DNA of 13,591 nt from an uncultured Eubacteriales bacterium. Its GTDB lineage: Bacteria; Bacillota; Clostridia; Oscillospirales; CAG-272. How positions within the stretch are numbered: position 1 is the first letter of the stretch; the number at the start of each line of letters is the position of its first letter. Both the position numbers and the translations under genes were made by a program. Location of the stretch: the NCBI GenBank assembly GCA_900547725.1, contig URHR01000050.1, positions 1 through 13,591 on the forward strand, given 5' to 3'. Below, piece by piece: positions 1-6,428 of this stretch. The notes below the pieces were generated by a model that saw nothing but the letters and a program-made list of their open reading frames with translations, was not told where the DNA came from and ran no database searches.

Positions 1-47
<47 letters not shown>

Positions 48-116
48 CTGTTTGCGCCTTGTAACAGGTAGTTTTCCTTGCGCCCCGATGGTTGGGGTGC
101 TCTATCCATATGTCGG
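48..116. other. short non-coding stretch with a weak hairpin
   Basis: No convincing gene is visible between the GACA array and the terminator at 117. A 7-bp inverted repeat (GCGCCCC at 80-86 and GGGGTGC at 94-100, one G-U pair, 7-base loop) could fold, but no T-run follows. This is most likely the 3' untranslated end of a gene lying before the window. Confidence 0.4.
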
Positions 117-163
117 AAAACCGGAGCTTCTTTTCGCGTGTGCGGAAAGAGGTCCGGTTTTTT
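117..163 (+). terminator. strong rho-independent terminator of an upstream gene
   Basis: The arm AAAACCGGA (117-125) pairs exactly with TCCGGTTTT (153-161). Inside it, 127-137 pairs with 142-152 using two G-U pairs, around a GTGT tetraloop (138-141). Only G126 is bulged, so the stem is about 20 bp. A run of six T (158-163) ends the stem and more T-rich sequence follows. The orientation fits termination of plus-strand transcripts entering from the left, so the beta-helix gene at 368 probably starts a new transcription unit. The A-run on the left arm could allow some activity on the minus strand. Confidence 0.85.
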
Positions 164-367
164 GTGCTTTTTGGGGGGCGGAGTTCCGCGTGCGCCCGGA
201 ATGAAGCCTGTTTTTGTCCGAATCGGAGGGGCAAAACAAGGGGAGTCGCAGGGAAAGGCTGCGACAACTGCCGCAACGAAACGGACGGAAATGAAAACCC
301 GATGTCGGCGCACAAAACAAGAACAATCCGAAACAGAAAATAAGAAAGAAAAGAGGTTCCTATCATA
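164..367 (+). promoter_or_regulatory. leader region upstream of the beta-helix operon
   Basis: This 204-base stretch between the terminator and the first surface-protein gene has no supported gene. It holds a perfect 7-bp inverted repeat (GTCGCAG at 245-251, CTGCGAC at 259-265, 7-base loop). After that comes an A/purine-rich, nearly T-free stretch (about 311-356) ending in the ribosome binding site AGAGG (352-356). I could not find a convincing -35/-10 pair, although the preceding terminator implies a promoter here. Small ORFs overlapping this stretch have compositions that do not look protein-like. Confidence 0.45.
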
Positions 368-2827
368 CTGAAAAGAAAACATTCGCGCCTCTCGATCCTG
401 TCGCTTCTTCTGAGCGTTGCGATGCTGCTTTCCTGCCTGACGGTCGTCATGATTCCCGCGTCGGCGGAGGGGGCAACCTATGAAAGCGACGAAGCCGCCG
501 TGGCGGCGGGGTATGTGTTCCGTGTTGACGGGTTATACTATCAAACTTTAGCCGAAAGCTACGATGCCGTTGCAAATGGTGGCACAATTTACATGATCGA
601 TGACTATAACCACACAGGTAGTTGTATGGATATCGGAGCAAACGCGGTATCCGTTAAAACCTATACCATTAACGGTGGCGGTTTTACCTACACATCTGCC
701 GCAAACCATGCAATTCATTTTCAAAATTCTAATGTCACCGTTGACGGAATGAATTACACAATGACCGGAACCGGCGCAGGTCCCCGTATTGATCAAACAT
801 CTACGTTAACATTAAAAAATGCAACTTGGGTTAAGACAACGAAGAGTGGCGGGTGGTGGCAACCAGCTGTCATTGTATATGGCTCTTTGGTTTTGGACGA
901 AGGGGCGGTAATCAAGAGCAACAATGCAGACTCTGATAAGAACAGCCATGCTGTTTACACGGAGAAGAAAACAAACACGCCGGTTGTAATTGTAAAAGAA
1001 AACGCTATAATAGAGGCGAAACTCGGAAACTGTTTTTATGAGCGGCATGCAGCTGATATTACGATTGCAAACTGCAATGTTACATTATCTTCTTCCGGAG
1101 CAATACGCGGCGGTGATGAAAAAGCACTTAGCAAAATCACAATGTCCGGTCCGTCTGCGGCGGAATTGGAAGATCCTGTTGTGACGGAAAAATGGAAAGC
1201 CCTCTATGAGAAAATGGGGCAGGAATGGGGAACGGCTGATATTGCTCAGATCGGCGAAACAAAATATTCAACGCTGACTGCGGCATTCCGGGCGGCAACA
1301 AACGGATGCACGGTCAAATTGCTTTCCAATGTTGCGTTGGATGGAACCGTGAGTTTCACTTCCGATACTCCGGTCAGCTTCACGCTTGACGGTTCCGGCT
1401 TTACCGTTTCGGGCGGAAATTACACGCTTCTGTCTCTTGGCGAAAATGTAACCTGCACAATAAAGAACATCACATTTAGCGGTGATAACTACGAAACCGG
1501 AACAGGCGTACTCGACCTTGCGGGCGCGGATGTGACATTGGAAGCTAACACAAAAATTATCAACGGTGAAAGTGTAACATCAAACAGTCTTGGCAACAGT
1601 ACATATGTTGGAATTTCCTCTTCCAAGAGCGGCAGTAAGCTGACAATCAACAATGGAGCGCTCATTGATGTTGCGGGAACTGCTTTGAAATCGGATGTCG
1701 GAAATTCTTCCGATATTACGATTAACGGCGGTACTGTCAAAACCAAAAATCGCGGATATATTTCCAATGCGACATCTAAACTTACTATTAACAGCGGAAA
1801 ACTGGTTAGCACTTGCACGAACATCAATCAAGTGCTTATGCAGTGCTACAACTCTAAAACCGATATTTCCATTTATGGAGGCGAATTGAGCACTGTTAAA
1901 GCGCCGATTTTCAACAACTCCACCAAGGGAACGCTTGTTGTCATCGGCGGCACTTTCACCGTCGGCACTGAGACTTACACCGTCAACACCCTTGACAGCT
2001 ACAGCCTTTCTCTGAACGACGACATCGGAATCAACTTTTATGCGGCACTTTCGGACAACGAAACGAAGCTGTCCGCTACGCTTCCGAACGGCAAGGTCGT
2101 TGCAATGCGGCTTTCCGATGCAAATCAGAAAACCGCAAAGTTCGGCTTGCTGAATCTCTACCGCTTCACCGTCAACGTCAGCGCGGCTGACATGACCGCC
2201 GAAATTCCCGTAAAGCTGGAAGCGGCAGGGAACACCGACGATGTAACCGTTTCGATCGTCCGGTATGCAAAGCAGATTTTGTCTGATAACGCGTATTCCG
2301 AATCCGCCAAGGCGCTTGTGACGGCAATGCTCCACTACGGCGCGGCGGCGCAGATCTTCTTTGAAAAGAATCCCGACAACCTTGCAAACAAAGATCTGAC
2401 AGCGCCCGACTTCTCCGCTATCACGGTTGCGGCTTCCTATGCGCCGAGCGTAACCGGCAGTGCCGAGGGGCTGACCTACTTCGGTTCCAGTCTGTTGCTC
2501 AAGGGCAAGACCGTTATCCGCCACTATTTCCGTCTGGCGGATGGCAAGAGCATTTCGGATTACCAATTCAAACTGGGCGAAACCGTTCTGACCGCAACGC
2601 AGTACAAGGATACCGAGCTTTACTTTGTGGAGATTACTGGTATCAAGTCCTCCGACCTGACCACGGCTTACACCGTGACGGTTGGTGACCTAACCGTGAC
2701 CTACAGCGCGATGAGTTACGCATATACGGCACTTACCGCCGAAGGCGTTGACGATACGCTTGCCGCAACGGTCAAAGCTTTGGTCAACTACGCAAACGCG
2801 GCAAAGACATACTTTGCGGCAAACTGA
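368..2827 (+). CDS. secreted beta-helix surface protein with duplicated C-terminal module
   Basis: Exported protein of 819 residues if read from CTG 368; 801 if the first ATG (422) is used. The first ATG falls inside the signal peptide. Reading from 368 gives a basic start (KRKHSR), a hydrophobic core and an ASA/EG cleavage site that match the paralogue at 3041. A stop at 341 and the lack of ATG, GTG or TTG before 422 mean the start is either non-canonical (CTG 368 or ATA 365) or altered by a one-base change. From the 368 start, residues about 60-265 and 290-540 are Gly/Asn/Thr-rich repeats of the parallel beta-helix type (motifs such as LTINNG, ITINGG). Each block is introduced by a Tyr-x-Thr-Leu...Gly-x-Thr motif. 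Residues about 545-819 are two related halves, each ending in an Ala/Tyr-rich helix (HYGAAAQIFF, NYANAAKTYF). No enzyme active site is recognisable; adhesion or glycan binding is inference. The middle is more AT-rich than both ends. Confidence 0.85.
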   Translation: MKRKHSRLSILSLLLSVAMLLSCLTVVMIPASAEGATYESDEAAVAAGYVFRVDGLYYQTLAESYDAVANGGTIYMIDDYNHTGSCMDIGANAVSVKTYTINGGGFTYTSAANHAIHFQNSNVTVDGMNYTMTGTGAGPRIDQTSTLTLKNATWVKTTKSGGWWQPAVIVYGSLVLDEGAVIKSNNADSDKNSHAVYTEKKTNTPVVIVKENAIIEAKLGNCFYERHAADITIANCNVTLSSSGAIRGGDEKALSKITMSGPSAAELEDPVVTEKWKALYEKMGQEWGTADIAQIGETKYSTLTAAFRAATNGCTVKLLSNVALDGTVSFTSDTPVSFTLDGSGFTVSGGNYTLLSLGENVTCTIKNITFSGDNYETGTGVLDLAGADVTLEANTKIINGESVTSNSLGNSTYVGISSSKSGSKLTINNGALIDVAGTALKSDVGNSSDITINGGTVKTKNRGYISNATSKLTINSGKLVSTCTNINQVLMQCYNSKTDISIYGGELSTVKAPIFNNSTKGTLVVIGGTFTVGTETYTVNTLDSYSLSLNDDIGINFYAALSDNETKLSATLPNGKVVAMRLSDANQKTAKFGLLNLYRFTVNVSAADMTAEIPVKLEAAGNTDDVTVSIVRYAKQILSDNAYSESAKALVTAMLHYGAAAQIFFEKNPDNLANKDLTAPDFSAITVAASYAPSVTGSAEGLTYFGSSLLLKGKTVIRHYFRLADGKSISDYQFKLGETVLTATQYKDTELYFVEITGIKSSDLTTAYTVTVGDLTVTYSAMSYAYTALTAEGVDDTLAATVKALVNYANAAKTYFAAN

Positions 2828-2841
2828 GAGGGGAGAACACC

Positions 2842-2970
2842 ATGAAGAAATTGTATGAAAATCCGCGCTACCTGCTGATAAGTGCCGATCTGACAGATAT
2901 TCTGACCACCTCCACGGTTGATCGGCGCGACGAGGATGAATTGCCCGTTCTGAAGATTCCGAGAGGATAA
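2842..2970 (+). CDS. 42-residue uncharacterised peptide
   Basis: A small ORF starting ATG at 2842 and ending TAA at 2970, with a strong ribosome binding site (GAGGGGAG, 2828-2835) 14 bases after the stop of the upstream gene. The product starts MKKLYENPRYLL, continues with a DLTDILTTST segment, and ends in an acidic then basic tail (DEDELP, LKIPRG). It has no signal peptide or membrane segment. I do not recognise a characterised family. The MKK-x-YE-x-P start followed by an acidic/TTST segment resembles many short unannotated clostridial ORFs from memory, but this could not be checked. Its placement between two paralogous surface-protein genes, with its own good ribosome binding site, suggests it is translated. 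It may be a small peptide, a modified-peptide precursor or a regulatory leader ORF. Confidence 0.6.
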   Translation: MKKLYENPRYLLISADLTDILTTSTVDRRDEDELPVLKIPRG

Positions 2971-2977
2971 CAACCAT

Positions 2978-3007
2978 GCGAACCCGTGCCTGCGGGTGCG
3001 GGTTCGC
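2978..3007 (+). other. intergenic GC-rich hairpin between surface-protein genes
   Basis: GCGAACCCG (2978-2986) and CGGGTTCGC (2999-3007) form a perfect 9-bp stem. It can be extended inward by two G-U and two G-C pairs to a TGCG loop (2991-2994). No T-run follows, so it is not a classic terminator. It lies 8 bases after the small ORF and 33 bases before the next start codon, a fitting place for an mRNA processing or stability element, or a partial attenuator. Confidence 0.6.
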
Positions 3008-3040
3008 AACCGATTGCATTCAAGAAAGAGAGGAACTTTT

Positions 3041-4585
3041 ATGAAGAAAAGATCATGGCTTTCCTGCCTTTTGGCGCTTGCGATGCTGCTTTCCTGCTTC
3101 GCGACGGTTATGCTTCCCGCATCTGCGGAGGGAGCAACTTACGACAGCGACGACGCCGCAGTTGAGGCGGGCTATTATTTCCGCCTGAACGGCAAGTACT
3201 ACAAGAATCTGGTTGACGCGCATCTGGACGTTGTCGACGGCGACACTGTCTATATGCTTGCGGACTACACCAACAATACCACACACGAATATGTGGGTTG
3301 GAATGCTGCGACAAAAAGCTACACCGAGACCAAAACCTACACCATCATCGGCGGCGGTCACACCTATAGCAGCGCCGTTACGCACGGTCTGCATTTCTAC
3401 AGCGCAAATGTGACGATCGACGGCATGAACTACATTGCCGCAACCGGAAACGTTTCGGGGCTGCGGATTGAAAACACCGCAAAGGTGACCCTGAAAAACT
3501 GCACCTTTGAAAAAGTCGGTGTTTCCGAGAAAGCATGGAATACCCCCGTTATCGTTTACGGAACGCTGACGCTTGACGAAGGCGCGGTTCTGAAAAACAA
3601 CGGCGAAGGTGCAAATTCCAACAGCCACGGCGTTTATCTGGAAGGCAAGGATCTCAGCGGAAACAACCTTGACCCGAACGTCATTCCGAAGCTGATTCTG
3701 AAGGCGAACGCGACGATCGACGCAAAGCGGAATGTCATTTTCGAATCCACAAAGTCCGAGATTGAAGTCCTGTCGCATACCGTCAAACTGATTGACTCTA
3801 CCGACGCGTCGCGCACGGAAGGTTGGCGCAAAGCGAAAACCGATACCATCGTCACCATGGCAGGTCCGACCAACGAGGACTACGGCAACCCCGAGGTCAA
3901 GGCAGCTTGGAAGGATCTTTATACCAAGCTTGGCGAGACATGGCTTGATACCCCGAATGTGGATCGCGACACCATTCTTTCCTACAAGCCCGACATGGGA
4001 TCGGCAAGCGTGCGCATGAAGGACGACAGCTACGGTCTGCGCTTTACCACCACGATTTCTTCCGATGTTGTCAGCTTTGCAAAGGCATTGGTTGACCGCA
4101 GAACGATGACCTCTTTTTCCTACGGCACGCTGATCGTCCGTTATGAGGATATCAAGGACATGACCGAGGTCACGCTTGAAGCGCTCACTGCGGCGAATAT
4201 CAAATATCTTGACGCGAAAGCGGAAAAGGGGATTGTGGAAAATTCCAATGGCAGCGTGACCCTCAGCACCGCGATTGTGAACATCAAGGAAGCCAATTAC
4301 GGCGTGAAGTTCTGCGCAATTTCCTACATTACCTATGTTTATGCCGACACAGCCCTCGGAACGGTCACCGCATACGCGACCCCGAGCGAGGCGAGCAGCA
4401 TTGCGGATGCAGCATGGCGCGCACTGGCGGATGTCAGCGCCGAACTGAAATCCGGTTGCACCAACCCGCTCCACAGCTATTGGAAACTCGAAAACGGCGA
4501 ATATGTGGAGGTTGACGGCGACGTTTACACCAAATATTCCAAAGCACAGCAGGCGGCGCTTCTGGCGTTTACCGCTGCGAACTGA
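3041..4585 (+). CDS. secreted beta-helix surface protein, paralogue with distinct C-terminus
   Basis: Exported protein of 514 residues. ATG 3041 is preferred over in-frame GTG 2996: it has AGAGAGG (3027-3033) 7 bases upstream and gives a clean signal peptide (MKKRSW, hydrophobic core, cleavage at ASA/EG near residue 29-30), while the longer form would begin inside the hairpin. Residues about 31-305 match the N-terminal part of the 368-2827 product segment by segment: YxFRxxGxYY, KTYTIxGGGxTY, the conserved DGMNY and IVYGxLxLDEGAV, then a closing ITMxGP-like and K/AWKxLYxKxG stretch. This suggests a single right-handed beta-helix. Residues about 315-514 are a different module beginning SASVRM and YGLRFTT, a type I associate with clostridial secreted proteins. 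No catalytic motif is recognised. It probably arose with its neighbour by tandem duplication and then gained a different C-terminal module. Confidence 0.85.
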   Translation: MKKRSWLSCLLALAMLLSCFATVMLPASAEGATYDSDDAAVEAGYYFRLNGKYYKNLVDAHLDVVDGDTVYMLADYTNNTTHEYVGWNAATKSYTETKTYTIIGGGHTYSSAVTHGLHFYSANVTIDGMNYIAATGNVSGLRIENTAKVTLKNCTFEKVGVSEKAWNTPVIVYGTLTLDEGAVLKNNGEGANSNSHGVYLEGKDLSGNNLDPNVIPKLILKANATIDAKRNVIFESTKSEIEVLSHTVKLIDSTDASRTEGWRKAKTDTIVTMAGPTNEDYGNPEVKAAWKDLYTKLGETWLDTPNVDRDTILSYKPDMGSASVRMKDDSYGLRFTTTISSDVVSFAKALVDRRTMTSFSYGTLIVRYEDIKDMTEVTLEALTAANIKYLDAKAEKGIVENSNGSVTLSTAIVNIKEANYGVKFCAISYITYVYADTALGTVTAYATPSEASSIADAAWRALADVSAELKSGCTNPLHSYWKLENGEYVEVDGDVYTKYSKAQQAALLAFTAAN

Positions 4586-4600
4586 GAGAGGAGAGGCAAC

Positions 4601-4831
4601 ATGAAAAAACTTTGGAAACGAATCCTTGCGATTGCAATGCTGGCGGTCATGCTGCTTGCGGCAGTTTCCTGTGACAACAAGAAAGAACCTGCAAAGACAG
4701 ACGCCCCCACCAAGACCGAAGCCCCCGCACAGACCACGAAAAAGCCCGAGACCCCCAAGCCGCCCGTCAAGGAGCGCGACGTGCCCTATGAGGATCAGAC
4801 CGAGGACGATGTTGTGAACGATAATTTCTGA
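4601..4831 (+). CDS. very small lipoprotein with Thr/Pro/Lys linker
   Basis: A 76-residue protein 15 bases downstream of the preceding stop, with GAGAGGAGAGG as ribosome binding site. It has a lipoprotein signal peptide: MKKLWKR, a hydrophobic core, then AAVSC with the lipid-modified cysteine at residue 24. The mature part is only about 53 residues: a Lys/Thr/Pro/Glu-rich linker (about 25-57) and a short acidic tail (VPYEDQTEDDVVNDNF). No folded domain is evident. Linkers of this kind usually tether binding proteins or enzymes, so this may be a lipoprotein whose downstream domain was lost, or a genuine small surface lipoprotein. The next gene also starts with a lipoprotein signal, so it is not simply a split start of that gene. 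Confidence 0.75.
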   Translation: MKKLWKRILAIAMLAVMLLAAVSCDNKKEPAKTDAPTKTEAPAQTTKKPETPKPPVKERDVPYEDQTEDDVVNDNF

Positions 4832-4850
4832 GAATCCGAGGAGAAACCAT

Positions 4851-6368
4851 ATGAAAACAATTCTGAAAAGCGGACTCGCGCTCCTTCTGGTGCTGATGAT
4901 GCTGATTCCTGTTCTGGCGTCCTGTAACGGAAGCAAAGATTCCGGCATCACACCGACGGGAACCGGAAAGAGCGGCGAAACCGAAGCGCCGACTACAAAC
5001 GGGAATGGCGAAGAGGTTGAGGTTCTGCCCGAAGTCAACTATGACAACAGGGTCATCAAGATTCTGATGCGCGACTATGACTACTATGTCCACGATATGG
5101 AAATTGAGGACGAATTGATCAATCAGGGCAAGGCGAACAAGGTCGACGAGCAGGTTTACTACCGCAACCGCGCCGTGGAAAAGCGGCTGGGTGTGCTCCT
5201 GAAGGTCGACAGACAGAGCGGAAACGGCAATATGCTGGATGCCGCAGGCGTGCGCAATCTGCTGAACGACGGCACTTACGATCTGATTGCAGACCACGGG
5301 CGCGGACTGTTCACCTATGCCGTGGAGGGGCGCTTCAAGAACTGGTACGACCTGAAATATGTTGACCTCACGAAGTCGTGGTGGAGTCAGGGCATGATTT
5401 CCGACTTCACCATTCTGGACACGGTCTGGTGCATGACGGGCGACCTGAGCTATCAGGGCATCGGTGCAACGGTTGTTATGACGATGAACAAGAAGGTTTT
5501 GCGCGATCTGGTTCTGGACGATCCGTATGAAGCGGTTCTGAACGGAACGTGGACCTTTGATATGTTCTACGAGATGGCGGCGCAAGCCAAGAGCAACGAC
5601 GGGAGCGGGACCGATGTGAATCCCGAAAACGGTGATCTGACGGGCTACATGACCACCCAGTGGCGTGGACCGATGACGGCGCTTTATTCCGCGGGTCTGC
5701 GCGCAATCAAGGTCGGCGAGGACGGCAACCTGCAAATGACCGTCAACAGCCAGAAAACCATTCTGCTCTTTGACGATTTCTTCCGCCTGCTCAATCAGGA
5801 CAACGTGAAGATTTACTACGGAAATATGCCATCGTCCTACTACAGGACCTTTGCAACCGGAAACGTGCTGTTCATGGATACGCGTCTTTATGATATCAGC
5901 AAGGTGATTGAGAACAACTTCCTTGATTACGGCATCCTGCCGTGGCCGAAGTACGACACCGAGGTTGACGAGTACTACGCATGGGTCGATGCGGTTGCAA
6001 ACGTGTTCGGCGTTCCGCTCGGAAAGAGCGAAGAGGACTACGAGTGCATCAGTGCGGTTCTCGAAGCGCTTGCCGCCGAGGGACACCGCCGCGTGATTCC
6101 CGCATTCTATGAGGACACCATTCAGAAGAAGTTCGCGCAGGATTCCAATTCGTTCCGCGCATTGGAGCTGATTCGCGCAGGGCGCGTGTATGACCTTGCT
6201 TCCTATATGTCAAAGGATCTCGGCACGCTCTCGTCGGTCGGTTACACGATTGCGGGCATGAAAACCCAGAGCTACTCCGAGTGGTGGAGTACCAACGGTT
6301 CGGGCTTGCAGGGCAAGGTTGACCAGCTGAACACCGAGCTGAAAAAGCTCATCGCAACCAAATACTGA
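4851..6368 (+). CDS. extracellular solute-binding lipoprotein (ABC importer type)
   Basis: A 505-residue lipoprotein with GAGGAGAAACC before ATG 4851. The signal peptide ends in VLASC with the lipidated cysteine at residue 25, followed by a Gly/Thr-rich linker to about residue 60. The mature region has features of family-1-like ABC substrate-binding proteins: an early strand (RVIKILMRDYDYYV), a YYRNRAVEKRLGV segment, a hinge-like VVMTMNKKVL strand, a WTFDMFYEMAAQAK helix, ILPWPKYD, and VFGVPLGKS with aromatic residues suited to sugar stacking. These proteins capture a solute, often an oligosaccharide, at the cell surface and hand it to a permease. No permease or ATPase gene lies in the window, so the partner must be elsewhere or the protein acts as a receptor. 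The ligand is unknown. Confidence 0.8.
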   Translation: MKTILKSGLALLLVLMMLIPVLASCNGSKDSGITPTGTGKSGETEAPTTNGNGEEVEVLPEVNYDNRVIKILMRDYDYYVHDMEIEDELINQGKANKVDEQVYYRNRAVEKRLGVLLKVDRQSGNGNMLDAAGVRNLLNDGTYDLIADHGRGLFTYAVEGRFKNWYDLKYVDLTKSWWSQGMISDFTILDTVWCMTGDLSYQGIGATVVMTMNKKVLRDLVLDDPYEAVLNGTWTFDMFYEMAAQAKSNDGSGTDVNPENGDLTGYMTTQWRGPMTALYSAGLRAIKVGEDGNLQMTVNSQKTILLFDDFFRLLNQDNVKIYYGNMPSSYYRTFATGNVLFMDTRLYDISKVIENNFLDYGILPWPKYDTEVDEYYAWVDAVANVFGVPLGKSEEDYECISAVLEALAAEGHRRVIPAFYEDTIQKKFAQDSNSFRALELIRAGRVYDLASYMSKDLGTLSSVGYTIAGMKTQSYSEWWSTNGSGLQGKVDQLNTELKKLIATKY

Positions 6369-6375
6369 TTTCTTT

Positions 6376-6414
6376 CGGGGGAGTCCGGCAATGCCCGGTC
6401 TCTCCCGTTCCTTT
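6376..6414 (+). terminator. hairpin attenuator or weak terminator after the binding protein
   Basis: CGGGGGAG (6376-6383) pairs with CTCTCCCG (6400-6407) with one G-U. After a T-T mismatch, CCGG (6385-6388) pairs with CCGG (6395-6398) around the loop CAATGC. The sequence that follows, TTCCTTT, is a poor T-run. Hairpins directly after binding-protein genes often limit read-through into downstream genes and stabilise the upstream message. Partial termination before the gene at 6429 is therefore the likely effect. Confidence 0.6.
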
Positions 6415-6428
6415 CAGGAGGTATACCT

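Noticed and set aside
245..265. GTCGCAG/CTGCGAC hairpin as a riboswitch or terminator
   Set aside because: It is a single 7-bp stem without a T-run, conserved core or expression platform that I recognise; kept only as a note in the leader.
78..371. 97- and 83-codon frames in the leader
   Set aside because: They run through the intrinsic terminator at 117-163 and the untranslated leader, lack ribosome binding sites, and have Arg/Lys/Gly-biased composition with no domain.
1580..2566. 328-codon minus-strand frame
   Set aside because: Antisense to the beta-helix gene. The plus-strand frame has a signal peptide and paralogue support; this one has none.
2996..3040. Earlier GTG start for the second beta-helix protein
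   Set aside because: The extension would begin inside the intergenic hairpin, has no ribosome binding site, and would bury the signal peptide. ATG 3041 has both.
3053..5038. 661-codon open frame on the minus strand
   Set aside because: It lies opposite three well-supported plus-strand genes with signal peptides and ribosome binding sites. Its translation is low-complexity, Cys/Arg/His/Val-rich and matches no family pattern, as expected for a shadow frame in GC-rich coding DNA.
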